64,000 nt of DNA, from the NCBI RefSeq assembly GCF_036320965.1, contig NC_092271.1, positions 26,533,536 to 26,597,535 on the forward strand. The letters run 5' to 3'. The DNA is from Panulirus ornatus (lineage: Eukaryota; Arthropoda; Malacostraca; Decapoda; Palinuridae). The notes beneath the pieces were generated by a model that was not told where the DNA came from, did no database searches, and worked only from the letters and a program-made list of their open reading frames with translations. The translations under genes were made by a program, and so were the position numbers. Positions 48,531 through 61,174 of the stretch are shown in pieces (the first letter of the stretch is position 1; each line of letters begins with the position of its first letter).

Positions 48531-48577
<47 letters not shown>
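48531..48577 (+). repeat. (CA)n microsatellite
   Basis: A pure CA tract of 47 bases. Confidence 0.97.
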
Positions 48578-48578
<1 letters not shown>

Positions 48579-48655
48579 AAACATAAACAGAACAAAGGCA
48601 TTGTTGTGGGTAATGTGTTGCAGTAGAGAAAAAGAAGAAATGATGCTATCACTGT

Positions 48656-48658
<3 letters not shown>

Positions 48659-48720
<62 letters not shown>
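48659..48720 (+). repeat. (GA)n microsatellite, 62 bp
   Basis: A pure GA tract 80 bases after the CA tract. Confidence 0.97.
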
Positions 48721-48722
<2 letters not shown>

Positions 48723-49832
48723 CGCTCCTCTTCCTTTCCACATCCAACCTCCCTTTCCATAGCCTTACGTTCACTACCTAAAAATATCCATCCACGCCAT
48801 CACCATCCTCGCCCAACTCACACACACCCTCTTCCAAAATAACTCGACTATTGCTATATTCGCGTCGACATACGGGGCTCAGATACCTCCCTATCCTGGC
48901 AAGCTTCTGCACTTCCTTGCGTTGCTAGTGATGCAAGAACTGGTATCCGCCACGCTACCTGTATCACACACTTATCAACAATATATACACACACATGTAT
49001 AGATGCAAAGATTTCATAGATGATATGGTCCAGGTGGCAAATGTTTCAATTTCGCGTGGGATATCCGTCTTTTGATCAACTTATACCAAAAAAAAATTCC
49101 AAGAGGGAGTTTCCTACCTCCATTACACTGTAATCCTAAAGAAAATAATAATATCAATATAATTGTGGTTGTGTGAATCAGTTCGTTTACCGTGCAGTGC
49201 ATAATCTAGCCACCAGACTGAGTGCATTTTGTAGTTTCTGTCACACGTTGAAGAGATACCTTGAGGGTTATGTATATGCTCTTTGAATCTCTGGTATAAA
49301 GGATGACACTTAGTTTCAATTACGATCTTCGTCTAAGAAATCCTAGAGTCGCAGACTGGCTATAACAGCCAAGTGTTGTCACGTCTATATCGAGAGTTAT
49401 GTCTTAATAGAATGTCAAGGCGAAGGTCTTCTTCTTCTTGGGAACCGACTCCAACAAGCGTTTAATAGTGGATACTACACACAACAGGGAAGTTAGCAGA
49501 CGATAGAAGAGTAATCAAGGACGAGTAAAGGGGATACCAACTGATTCAAACAAGAGGGTTGGTTTGTTGATCCAAAGGAATGAACTCACCAAACTGCTTG
49601 TATCATTTGACAAAGTACATGATTGTCAACATTTCCTCCATTATCTCTTCGAATACTGTAACTAATTACGTCAATAAAAGTTGTGCTTTAATTTTCCTTT
49701 GCACATATCACTCCGAATGTGGGGGAGGGGAAAAGTTGTACGTACGCACCCATACAGAATATAACATAAAGTGTGTCTGACATGAAACATCTATCAAAAC
49801 AGAAGCTAAGCTGAAGATCTTGTACTCAGTCT

Positions 49833-49836
<4 letters not shown>

Positions 49837-49877
<41 letters not shown>
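49837..49877 (+). repeat. (AC)n then (TA)n
   Basis: An AC tract that passes into a short TATATA. Confidence 0.95.
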
Positions 49878-50021
49878 CTAACGTTATTAAGGAATCTTAT
49901 GACGCTCTCTTCGTATGAGGACAATCGCACCATACACTTCCAGCAGACTTATAGTGGTCGGTTCATTTTTATTTCCTGCACACTTACTGTTTACACATTG
50001 AACAGTGACACACTCGTCTGG

Positions 50022-50023
<2 letters not shown>

Positions 50024-50074
<51 letters not shown>
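50024..50074 (+). repeat. (GT)n microsatellite, 51 bp
   Basis: A pure GT tract about 130 bases before the jockey-like element. Confidence 0.97.
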
Positions 50075-50076
<2 letters not shown>

Positions 50077-50199
50077 CTGACACATTCCTGGTTGGCTCTG
50101 GACCAGGGACTGACGTCACTGCTACTCGAAATAGACATCTCATCATAATCACGAGTGTGTCCCTTCGTCCTGATGATCATACATGCTTCATACATGTTG

Positions 50200-50617
50200 C
50201 CACAATGCTCAGGTGGAACTCCTGTCCATTGTTTTCAAGACCACTCAGACCCGTCCCACTAGGGTAATTCAATTCCCTACGAATAAATATCAGTTTAAAA
50301 TCTACTTGGGCAAAGATAGTGATTTAGATACAATCCTATCGAAGCGTCTCCTCGATGTACTATCCAAAAATAACTACCACATCGTTCAAGACGGCTGCCC
50401 CCTTCAAGCTAGATGTACCATTATTGTCTATAATGTCGATGCATCTATCTTGTCCCTCAGCCTCACGGATATTGTTGAAGTCATCAATGCTGAAAAAAAA
50501 ACGAAGTCAACGTCATCAGCGTTTATAAACCTAACAACTCTAAGTCAATTAGAATTCAGTGTTCAAACCCGACCGAGGCCGATCGTCTGCTCTCTCGAGG
50601 CATCCTGTTCCCCATGA
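50200..50617 (+). pseudogene. LINE ORF1 N-terminal fragment
   Basis: Reads TRVIQFPTNKYQFKIYLGKD, then LLDVLSKNNYHIVQDG, an RRM-like or pre-zinc-knuckle part of ORF1. It runs into the knuckle region through a frameshift near 50480-50560. Assigned by position and by flow into the knuckles. Confidence 0.55.
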
Positions 50618-50927
50618 TCTCTATGACCGCAAAATCCCTGAAAAAAAAGAGGAATATGTCGACGTTCAGCAATGCTACAAATGTTTGCAATTCGGGCGCG
50701 AAACAAAGAACTGTAAGGAACCCCACCAAACGTGTAGTCAGTGCGCGGAAACTGATCATGGTTTTCGTGAGTGTAAGGTTCAGGCAGCGAAGTGCGTTAA
50801 CTGTAAAGGTAATCACGTTGCTGTATCTGGACTGTGCCCATGTAAGAGGGAGCAACTCCGCGCAGTGCGTCAGGCACAAAAATCCAGCTCACCTCCTTCC
50901 ACAAACCCTCAACTTTTATTGACGTAA
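50559..50927 (+). pseudogene. LINE ORF1 zinc-knuckle (Gag-like) fragment
   Basis: Reads QQCYKCLQFGRETKNC, CSQCAETDHGFREC and CVNCKGNHVAVSGLC, the triple CCHC array of jockey-clade ORF1 proteins, which bind element RNA. The first knuckle has Arg where His is expected. The upstream ORF1 half (50200-50617) is in another frame. Confidence 0.8.
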
Positions 50928-51038
50928 TTAGCTTGGCTTTATTGACGTAGTTAGCTTGGCTTTCACCAACATCGCTCCACACAAGATGAACTCAACATCA
51001 TTACGAAGTACATAAGAAACAACACGCGGACACACAAA

Positions 51039-51422
51039 ATGACCGCACTCATCACAAAAGATGTTGAAAAAGCCTTTGACACCGTGTGGCACGATGGATT
51101 GAGGTATAAACTAAGCACCCAATTCCAACTCCCACGACCTACCATTAAGCTTCTCTCTAACTATCTTAGCAACAGAAAAACACGAAGCAAATACAGAAAC
51201 ACTTACTCAAACTACTTCTTCCTTAATGCCGGTGTACCTCAAGGCTTCGTGCTGGCCCCCACTCTCTACACACTCTACTCAAATGATCTTCCCAATCCTA
51301 TACACCTGGACTCCATCACTCTCCAATATGCAGATGATGTCACACAGCTAATCAGAGCCAGAACCCTCACACAATCAACAGAACCTAACAGGAAATTGAC
51401 CATGTTTCGCCATGGGAGTTAA
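51039..51422 (+). pseudogene. LINE reverse transcriptase core fragment
   Basis: Shows KDVEKAFDTVWHDGL (motif A), NAGVPQGFVLAPTLYTLYSN (motif B, with Phe in place of the usual Ser in PQGS) and LQYADDVTQL (motif C, catalytic YADD intact). The frame closes at 51422. The RT fingers and endonuclease are absent upstream. Confidence 0.85.
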
Positions 51423-51682
51423 AATGGAGGATCAAAACAAATCCTGCAAAATCCAACATATCCTACTTTAATGTACGTCAGAGATACAACATAACTAATG
51501 TCTACCTACACTCCCATATACACCGACAGGTACCCATTCCCATCTCAAACATCAACACTGTCTTGGGCCTAGACTATGATGTACACCTGAGAATGAACCG
51601 ACATGTACAGTCTAGAGCGGCTATTGCGAGAGCGGAGATCACAAAATTGTATAGATTCAGAGAGGCGTAATTCAAAACCAAA

Positions 51683-52063
51683 TTGTACTTCTACAAAGCA
51701 TTAATACGACCTCTTATCACATACGCCCCTTCAGCTCTCGAACTCGGAGCCCAATCCAACATCCGTGCACTCCAAATCATTCAGAACAAAGCTCTACGTT
51801 GGGTTTTTAACATCAAATGGCACGAGTTCATCAGGAACACAGAACGACACGAGAGAGCACGAATCCCTCCTCTAAACATCTACTGGAGGAAACTGTTTGA
51901 AAGACAAGTAGAGCGATTTCAAATACATCAAACTCACTGGATTGATTACTTCAACAATCTCCTGGGAATAGACCACCCAGGTAACATGTTCAATATACAA
52001 CCTGGACAACATCCAGTGCCAATATATCAAAAAACTAAAAACCTCTATAGATCTTGCTGCTAA
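51683..52063 (+). pseudogene. LINE reverse transcriptase C-terminal fragment
   Basis: Reads FYKALIRPLITYAPSALELG, then NIRALQIIQNKALRWVFN, the conserved tail of jockey-type ORF2 proteins. It is separated from the RT core by stops around 51420-51670, where the same protein continues in degraded form. Confidence 0.78.
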
Positions 52064-52220
52064 GTCCGTGCAGGGAACGCCTTTGTTAAATCAGTGTCCA
52101 TCGGCCAGAGATATGATCCATCTCCTCCTATATCAAAAAAAAAGAATAGAAAAAAGTAAATAAAATAGAATAAGATAAAGTAAAAAAAAAGAAGATAATA
52201 AATAAATAACTAAATAAAAC

Positions 52221-53925
52221 CTTGCCCTCCACTCATCATCTCCGTTCTTATTAACATATTCTTTCCAATGCAAGTTGGGTTAAGCCCTGGCTCTTTTCCT
52301 CCAACAAAAATTCACTTCCTCTAACAATTCTTGCTCCTTCCCCCCTCTTCTCCTTTCCCGCCCTCTCCTCGGAAGGGACTTTTCTATCACTATCATCGGT
52401 CCCTTACGGCTGTGTTGGAGTCCCCCCTCCCAGCAGCTGACACTCCACACCACCCTTGCCAACCAGCCATCATACAAGCCAGCGAGGGAGAGAGCTTTTC
52501 CTAGCTGCTCTTCCCCGAACTGCTCCAGGAATACCCGCCACCCACACAAAAACATAGGTAAAACTCCCACAGCAACACCACCGCAGCCTCGCCCACCGCC
52601 CGCTAATCCATCACTGAGGTGCTCTGCACCTGCTCCTCCGCTACAACGACTGATTCGCCACACTCGTCCTCACCTTTGCCCCTCTCGCGCCTCATACGGT
52701 CGAAAAAAATCTCTTTTCTGACCAATTTTCCTGAGAGAAAAATAGAATCCAAACAATACAGGTATTTTCATTCTTAGCCTCGTATTTGAGTTGTAACATA
52801 TTCCTTACGAGCCAAAATAACGCAGATTACATTTCATAATGTAATTATTAATGACCAAGTTGTGCTACTTAAACGCACAACAACGGAAAGCGAATGACCA
52901 GACGCAGTTGACCGACTCTGGCACTATTACCGAACGATTTTGTCCACTTTATTTTTTATTATGTTTTTGAGAATTAGATGACATTTACCGGGCAGACGAC
53001 AGTGACACAACAAACAACGTCAATTCAACGTAACGACAGATTTTGCCATAATGTAAGATACGCTCGCCATGGTCACAGTTTTTCAGTTTCAGATATCGTA
53101 GTCGACTATAATGACTTTGCGATGTTTCCTCAGCTTGACGTGTGAAAAGAAAGATAGATTAGAAAATGAATCGAAACTTGCCTGCGGTTTTTAAAATGCG
53201 ATGCTTAAACAGTATATAGTTCGTTTATCGTTGTTTTACAGGTCTGAGGACAATCAGTTGAAAGTCGGAAAAGATGATACTAGGACGGTGTATGCCTGAC
53301 TCCTTTTGCCAAACTATTGCAGTAATTTGTTCATTCGTTCAGGGTGACCGGGGCAACAACCAGTGTACTCAAGTGGTGAGGTGGGAAACACATTATACAA
53401 TGCAGTGTACACCAACCCGTTCCCTTGCTACTCCTACGTAAGCCGTGAGTCAACATATTTGTAGCACCGTACATGTTGTTGGCTCAGTACGTGACGGATG
53501 CTCGGATGGTTCAGTGGTGAGACACTCGAGTCGAATTCCAGGTGGCTCTGAGGTATGGCTACGGTCATACTGCTGGTGAGAAGTCACCTTCACCGTCGAT
53601 GTCTTAGCATCATCAATGGACGGAGAGGAGTTGTACAGTCACATCGAGGAACGTCTGTCGCTAAGGGAGTGCATAATTTCCCTACTACTGATTGTTGCGC
53701 AACCTTGGAGCTGCAGGAGCGCCATGAAACATGTCTCTGGAAGTGACATGATATGATGATGATAATGACGATGATAATGAATCGTACACAAGGTGCACGA
53801 TTCCCATACGTATACGCCATATTCTCGGAGTTCTAACTCTCCAAGGCAATGCCAGCAGTAGTAGTAGTAGTAGTAGCGGAGGAAGAGGAGGAGGAGGAGG
53901 AGGAGATTGTGGAAACGCCTCCTCC
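52221..53925. other. Gene-free stretch
   Basis: A C/T-rich block follows the LINE tail (52270-52690). A weak tRNA-like A-box near 53507 and a purine-rich GGAGGA stretch at 53875-53905 precede the TATA box. Confidence 0.45.
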
Positions 53926-53940
53926 CACGTGAGCTATAAA
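53926..53940 (+). promoter_or_regulatory. E-box and TATA box, candidate core promoter
   Basis: CACGTG (53926-53931) is followed at once by CTATAAAGGC, with TATAAA at 53935-53940. A start site would be expected near 53965, about 75 bases before the ATG at 54042. The spacing is textbook for a TATA-type arthropod promoter. Confidence 0.4.
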
Positions 53941-54041
53941 GGCTTCCTCCGTCATCCCCAGCCTGGCGACTGGTCTTGCTTCTCTTCCTCTCCCCCAGCG
54001 CCTCACCCACACGCTTGGCCCAGACCTTCGCCTGATTCACG

Positions 54042-54272
54042 ATGAAGTACCTACGACCGCTGGGCCTCTCACTGTCACTCTCCCACGCCATCACAATGGG
54101 CGGCCGGATACTTCGCGACGCGCGCCTCCCGTGCATCGTCGAGCCCACCGAGAGATTCTTCGTGCTGGTTCTCTTGGCCAGTGTCCAGGCAGATGTCCGT
54201 CATGTAGCCAGTGGTATTCTAGACTGCCCGAGACCAGAGTGGCATCTCCAGTTACATAAAAAGTCACACTAG
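54042..54272 (+). CDS. Candidate small secreted protein (cuticle-like start)
   Basis: The frame from ATG 54042 is open to the TAG at 54272 (76 codons), unspliced. If a 108-base intron is removed (54047-54154, GTACCT to GAGAG), the start becomes MKFFVLVLLASVQADVRHVA. That is a classic signal peptide and resembles crustacean and insect cuticle-protein starts, where an intron after MK is common. The product would be about 40 residues unless spliced on; a further donor is possible at GTG/GTATTC near 54214. The intron keeps the frame, so both readings are possible. Donor and acceptor are weak. It may be a decayed cuticle gene. Confidence 0.3.
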   Translation: MKYLRPLGLSLSLSHAITMGGRILRDARLPCIVEPTERFFVLVLLASVQADVRHVASGILDCPRPEWHLQLHKKSH

Positions 54273-55699
54273 CTCCAACGGGGTCGTTAACTAGACGAGT
54301 TGCTCAGATTTTCTTCCCGTGAGTCAACCGGTCCTCGACCCCATAGCTAATGCGGGAGAATCCGTGGAGTCGGCTTCAGCAGTACGCACACGACTAACTT
54401 CAGTAGTACCCATGGCTCAGCTGCACCGTGATCTCTCACCCACGCCAGGAAAACCCACAGTGCCGATCTATACAGTTATGATAATATGTAAACTCGACCT
54501 TAAGAACACCTTTTGAACCAACATGACCCCACCACCTACAGGAGCCTAACATGCGCCACAAGCAGCATTAACCCCGAGTCCTTCTTAGACTCTTCTTACC
54601 ATCGTCTACAGGAGCTAACTGGCCATCTACACCTTCCCTATTTGTACAAACAGATGCCTGGACGCCTACGCGGCCGCGTCAACCTTCACCCTGGCCAGCC
54701 CGACACCTACACACACTCGCACGCCCACGCCCACGCCCACCCCGTCCTACGCTTCTTGAAAACTTGACGAACGGTCTCGCAGAGATACATCTGAAGTGGC
54801 TATTCGAGCCAGCAGCTTCCCGGGCCCGCATCTCCCGCCACGCTATTTAAAGTCTCCCCGAACCATCTGCCTTGTCCGGAAGGCCTCCCGGATGTGCATT
54901 TCTCAAGGTCTGTTGTCTCTTGTTAGAGAAAACGCAGATTGCCTACGGCTGAGAGTCCTTAAGTGGACATGGATATGAAATGTTCTCTGCTGGCTGACTG
55001 CAAGGTGTACAATGACCAAGTCTACAGATGGCTATTTATCAACTAAGCTGTCTTTGATGATCGTATATACATATACGATTAAATGAAAGACAGTGTTTAT
55101 GTGTATATCTGTAAGGTTACTTTTATAGCGCTCGCTTATTTGTTTTCCTACAAAAGGGAGATTGATAATGAGGAAAAATATGGGACGATCTACGACGGCA
55201 AGCGTTCATCGGTGGAAGAGAAAACACAAGACAGTTTTTGTCTGCGAGTGATAATATAGAAGGAATATACATGTTAATGTCTGCTGGGTTAAAGACCTTC
55301 CACAGCGTGATCTTCTCATGACTGTCAACTGAATCGGAAGTATATAACTTAGAGAAAAAGACAAGGCTATCTGGTAACACTCAGGATTTCTAATCACACA
55401 CAAAAAAAAAAGCCATCCACTTTTCTCTAGTACGAAGCTGACTCTCAATTCTCGCAGCGACTACCAGCGACACGTTATCCAGTTCCTTCGCGACACTTCA
55501 GGTGTTCAGTGTTCCGCTGGACGCCATCCTGAGAGATACTTCGGCTTCCACACCCTGCAGTGTGACTGACCTTCAAACTCACGTCGAGGTTGCAATAGAA
55601 TGAAAATATCATAACACTGGCTTATAGATATTGTAAATTCGGCAGAGAGACGAAGAAAAAAAAGGACAAAATATCTCCAAGATCTTAATTAAGGACATG
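54273..55699. other. Gene-free stretch after the secreted-protein candidate
   Basis: If the candidate has further exons they should be here. I see short open frames at 54319-54516 and 54513-54767 but no strong acceptor or family motif. Confidence 0.4.
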
Positions 55700-56850
55700 T
55701 GGAACACGATACACTAGTGGCACGCTTTGCACTGGTCAAATTCCAACTTTTAGCCTCAAATTTCTGTCGCATTAATTTGTGATTATTTCACCATACCAGC
55801 AGTTTTCATCACCTCTTCACTTATAGCGTTTCGTATATGTTTTCTAACTCCTCTTTTCCCCCCGAATTTCCACTTTTACCATCAAGTTGGGCTTTTTTTT
55901 TTTGTCTACTTCGAGGTTACTTCGTAGATCTAGTTCCACCTCACATCCCGATGGTCCTTGAGTAACCAAAAAGCGGTTCTCATGTCTCCCGTTAACCTCC
56001 AACCTTCTGGCGTGGATAATTCAGGGGTTCCTCTCATCTCATTTTTACTCTTCTCTCTTGGTTCTGGCACCATTTCCTGACTTGTTTTTCGTCAACAATA
56101 TCAAGGAACGATTCTCTTCGTTTCTCCAAGTTTTGAGACGACGCTGGTGATGGACATATTAACACTGCTCGAATATTTGCTGCAAAACTATCATTGAGCT
56201 TCTAGATGATGTACCTTAAGGCAATTTTAATAGAACACTAACTTATGCACAAACGATTTTCATCCGCAGAGTAGTCTGACATCGTGTGAAATCTTAGGTC
56301 CCTTCACCTGGCTGAGTTTTGATATTCGTTTTGGTCTATTTTCGTCTTGTACAGTTTTCATTATTCTACTGTTGTTTAGGATGATTTTTCCTCTCATGTA
56401 GTTCTTTATCAAACCCATTACTCTACACATTGACCACATTTAACAACAATTTCAACAACTCCATTCATAAGCTTGGTATGATCATAAACATCATCCAGTA
56501 TGATTCGAGTTCCTCGAGCATAAATGATAGTGGTCCAAAGACTGACCCCTGAGGGAGGCCACTTGTTAATCTCATCTGAACTGACGAGGCGCCTCTGGTA
56601 TTCGTTCCTTGCTCTCGGATAGTCGGTTAACTTTCTTTCATATCTAAGATCTTTTCCACAGCAACATCCGGAAGCCTCTCGCCTGTCCAAAAATACACAG
56701 TTTATCCACCCAAGATGTTTCTATTGCGAGACTTCATCTTTCTGAATTCGTATTTCCTCTCACTTAGTGGGTTAGTACTCGCTGGGGAATTAGCCACCTG
56801 TTTCCTGGTTTTCTCCTGCAGTACTTTCCAGATCTCGATTAGTACTTCTA
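55700..56850 (-). mobile_element. Degraded LINE reverse transcriptase relic
   Basis: On the minus strand, 56580-56530 reads LTSGLPQGSVFGPL, the RT PQGS motif. About 40 codons later (about 56490-56470), YDHTKLMNG stands where YADDTKL is expected. Further down (56020-55900), RLEVNGRHENRFLVTQGPSG resembles the C-terminal tail of CR1/jockey ORF2. Stops and frameshifts break it throughout. It is old and inactive. The 5' limit is approximate. Confidence 0.55.
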
Positions 56851-58030
56851 GGTGATTTCAGTGTCGACTTTTTTCAGTAGCGGTTCTTCTTATATTTGCT
56901 CACTTCCACTTCCTCAATACAGAAACTCTTTTCACATATCATCATATCATAAACTTAATTTTAGAAGGTCAGTGCAGAATTAATTAAAGAATAATTCAAT
57001 ATAAGATGATTAAGAATGAATTTAGAACTAAAACTTTACAATGCCATTGAAATATACAAAACACATGAGTCTATGCTGTAACGTTTTCTTATATCCATCT
57101 TTGATTTAAAAAAAATGTATAGAACGGCTAAGTAGGATGGCTAACGTAGCTATAATTGCACATCCGGCATTGGATGCTCAGTTGGCAGTCTGCCCCATTA
57201 TATTTCTCATTTCCTGGTTTAGATGTTTTCTCAGTGCTCACTCTAGTATAATCCTGTATATCTTGTATTTTCTTGTTATCAAACGTCATTTGGGCGTCCA
57301 CTATTTTCCATAAAGACTGATTCCGGATGCAGTAACAGACATCATATCTAAAATCCTCGATCATGAAAAAATTATCCACCGTAGAGCAAGGCTGATTTAA
57401 TGTGTGGTCTTGAGGGGAAATAATTAGTGGATATGAATAAATAATTCGTTTTCTCTGACGTCCAGCTTAATGCTTTCCATGCAAGTAAGTAAGTAAGGAG
57501 GAGGAGAGGGAGGCAGATGAGGAGAGAGGAGGGGAGGACTTGGTGAAAAAAAAATATGGGACACTTCTCGAGAGACGGGAGGTGCCTGTGGTTGACACTG
57601 TTGGCTTCTGTGTCTCCCACTGTGATGACAAGTTATGTTTGCGTTTGGTTCCTGTAAGACCAGATGAGGCAGGGAACTAACGAACTAATGCTACTATCTA
57701 CTTGACCCCTTATTCTTATCCTTATCCTTATCACCACAATTATGACTCATTTCAATAAGGGGATCACTCTCAAATGCATTTCCTCGCCTTGTAGGTGGAA
57801 CTGAGGGATATGTAAAAGTTGTGGGCAGGACTAGCCATATGAACAAACCCAGGGAAGGAGACCTGTCAGTGTTCAGTAGTTAATGTTAAAACAACAACTA
57901 AATTCATAAACGAAGAGCTTGCCAAATTGGACGTTCGACCGTGCCAGAATCTCTCCTCGACTTTTAGCTACCCAGAGAGTCCATCTTTTTCGTAGTGACG
58001 TCCTCCATCCAGGTCTCATCAACCGCTTGG

Positions 58031-58119
58031 CACACACACACACACGCACACACACACACACACGCACATACACGCACACACGCACACACACACACACACA
58101 CGCACACACACACACACAC
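58031..58119 (+). repeat. (CA)n with regular CG interruptions
   Basis: CA units broken by CG at irregular steps over 89 bases. Confidence 0.95.
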
Positions 58120-58253
58120 GAAACGGGCAGGAACAGCTGGCAAGATTAGAAGAAGAGGAGGAGGAAAAGGAAGGGAAGGACGAAGAATAGGAGGAGGAGG
58201 AAGAGGAGGAGGAAAAACAGTGAGGATGCAGAGGAGGAACAAAGACAGTCTGC

Positions 58254-58256
<3 letters not shown>

Positions 58257-58341
<85 letters not shown>
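58257..58341 (+). repeat. (GA)n microsatellite, 85 bp
   Basis: A pure GA tract that follows a purine-rich GGAGGA stretch (58150-58215). Confidence 0.98.
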
Positions 58342-58345
<4 letters not shown>

Positions 58346-60221
58346 GGTAGACGAAAGAAGATACAGAACAGGGACGGCAAGAGGTGATATATGAGGTAAG
58401 ATGAAGAACACCTCGTACACTCGCCCCTCTGGGCTACAGCCCGACCAGACACCACAACAACAGCACAAGGGAGCTGGGTCAGGGGGTCCCCCTCCCCACT
58501 AACGGCTTTGTCCTTGCTAGAATTCTCTTTCCTCCTCCTCATCTCCATCATCTTCCGCCTCATTATCACCTCCTTGACTCCCCAAATGTCTTTCTTCTTA
58601 AATAGACAACAAGTTTAACCAGACGATAAATCTAAATTTATTTACCCTATTATTGATTTTACTTACTTGTCAGTACTTTCTCTGTAATATATATTCAATC
58701 CATGAATTCATTTAGCAATACTTATTTTCATTCTCTCCCATGTCATTACTTTCATCTATCAATACATCAGTGATTTTTCTATCTACAAACTGGGTATATT
58801 CGTTAACAAATGAACTCCTGTGTCACCAGCTGTGCTATATCTAAGCAAAAGCAACCGCAAAGCGGTAACCTAAACCACCAGCTGTGCTATATCCAAGCAG
58901 TGTCAACATAGACTCAGTTTATGATTTACAATTCACTTAAAAATGTTCGTGTTTTCTTTCCTTGATTACGAACAAATCAAACGAATCATTTCCCTTGATT
59001 GGCTCCTCTGCCCTCCCTCCGCCACTAAGCTAACCTCCCTCATCCTGGCATCCTTCTCCAACACACACACTACCCTGGGTGAGCGTCTAGACTCCCCGGG
59101 GCCGGTCCTCCCACCGGCCCCGCACGACACATCACTCTCGAATTAGCAACTCCCCGGCTGGCCCGGAGCTTCCCTCCTCCCCACAAAGAGGTCGAGGGTC
59201 TCTTGCATGTGCTCTACTTGTGATAGATCGCGGTCACACCCTACCCTACCTGCGACGCCACCCCCCCAAGCCTGATCATCCGACGTGTTCTCGTTAACAC
59301 CGACAAATGAGGCTTTGGATGTGCTGGAAAACATAATCAGGAAGCGAATAGATGAGTGCTAGCAAAGGCGGAACTTCCTAAAGCCTCGTTCTCGATATCT
59401 GCAGTTGATTCGATCCCTTACCTGATACTCTCAGGGTTAATCAAACTACATTCCTTGTTCCTGATGATCCCTCTAAGACTCCAAGGTCTCCCGTGTTTAC
59501 ATGTGGTGTCTGAGGATTCCACATCTGATACCATTTGAGCCTCTGCCGACCATTAACGTTCTTAAGATGACGTATCTTAAATCCGACAACTCTTAGGGTT
59601 TTAAACAACCCACATCAGCAGCCTCCAAGACTGACCATTATACATTCCGCGTCCATACGACCCCTTGCCTAGGGTTAAACACCCTTTAAAGATTCCACAC
59701 CCTATATCAGGTTACTAAAGATTACACACCTCACACCTAGCAGCCCCGGACATTCAAATTTCAAGTATGGCTTGCCTTACTTTAAATTCTATCCACCTTT
59801 CACAGTTTAAACTCACTGCTGTTCATCCGCGTTTTTTTAGTGTCTTTACATTCTACATCTGACATCTTTTTCTGGATCACGGCACCAAGATCCCTCTGGT
59901 TTGGCTCCATTCTCCAGGCTCTTGTATCTCTCAAGCGCAGTTTATAAACTCTACGCTTTACGTTTGGTATCATTGACCTAAATCCCACCTTACGGCAATC
60001 ACAAGCGACATACCATGTATCGGAACTTCACTTCGTATACCTGACACTTACAGGCCTTCCGATGTCTCATGTCCTCAAGCCTCCATACTTATAGATTCCA
60101 AGCTTCTACTTCAAGCATCCTACAAGTTATCATCTTAACTTCAACGTCCTCCATTTGGCTCTTCTAATCCTAAGGACTTTGGATCTGCTTAAGCCTAGTC
60201 ATTTCTATACAACGTTGCCAT

Positions 60222-60475
<254 letters not shown>

Positions 60476-60945
60476 TACTTGGTCGCCACAAGCGATGTCT
60501 TACGACGTCTGGTAACCACAGTGTCTATAAATCCACCAAGAGCATTTAGGCCTTCGCAGCCAAAGGCGTCCGCAACCAACGCCCACGTCGGAACCTCATA
60601 TGTCAACACCCCCAACGCCTCAGGTACAGTCCGAATCACCCACAGCTTATAATACCTGGTTTAAATCAGACATTCATTGCTTCCAAGACATCTGGTATGC
60701 TCGACGCCTACTTAAAATTGAGCTGACTCGAACCATCTGCTAAATTGATTTAAGCTTCGTACAACTGCTGTGGCCTCGCATCGTGCACCTGGCACTTCGT
60801 GACGATAAGGGTATTTGATATTAAGGTGAGGAGGTAGATACGGTAGACAGATATGGGTGTTCTTTTGTAGTTGTGAGAGGTAGAAATGCGGAAGTGTTCC
60901 TACAGGAGTTAAAATTAGTGTTTATGGAGACATACAAAAAAAATA

Positions 60946-60950
<5 letters not shown>

Positions 60951-61019
<69 letters not shown>
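60951..61019 (+). repeat. (GA)n microsatellite, 69 bp
   Basis: A pure GA tract. Confidence 0.98.
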
Positions 61020-61024
<5 letters not shown>

Positions 61025-61174
61025 CCACAGAAAACGAAAAGAGCGAACCTTCAGTTTTCAAGGGAGGAACTTAAGCCTTGCCATGTTTACTTTGCGTTGT
61101 TTTTTGGTCGTCTCTCAAAAGACCGCGGCAACAGCGCCTGCGTCTGTGCTGTACCGACGCTGTGTGTCTTTTAG

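Larger units (their letters stand above)
45802..50023. other. Gene-free stretch
   Basis: CA/GA microsatellites and a CATCAT/CACCAT low-complexity stretch (47940-48240). No exon seen. Confidence 0.5.
50200..52220 (+). mobile_element. Jockey-like non-LTR retrotransposon, internally deleted
   Basis: In order: an ORF1 N-terminal part (50200-50600), three CCHC-type knuckles (50660-50830), RT motifs (51039-51422), the C-terminal RT region (51683-52063) and an A-rich tail (52130-52220). The endonuclease and the first third of the RT are gone, with the break near 50915-50990. Several frameshifts and stops are present. This is a dead copy. Confidence 0.85.
56851..60221. other. Gene-free stretch
   Basis: CA and GA tracts, and a long decayed repetitive region (59380-60200) in which CCTCCAAG, TCTCAAG and ATTCCACAC words recur irregularly. 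No exon seen. Confidence 0.45.

Noticed and set aside
53506..53540. tRNA-like A-box TGGTTCAGTGG with GAGTCGAATTCC after it
   Set aside because: The B-box match is poor and the spacing of about 20 bases is too short for a tRNA or an intact tRNA-SINE. At best a truncated relic.
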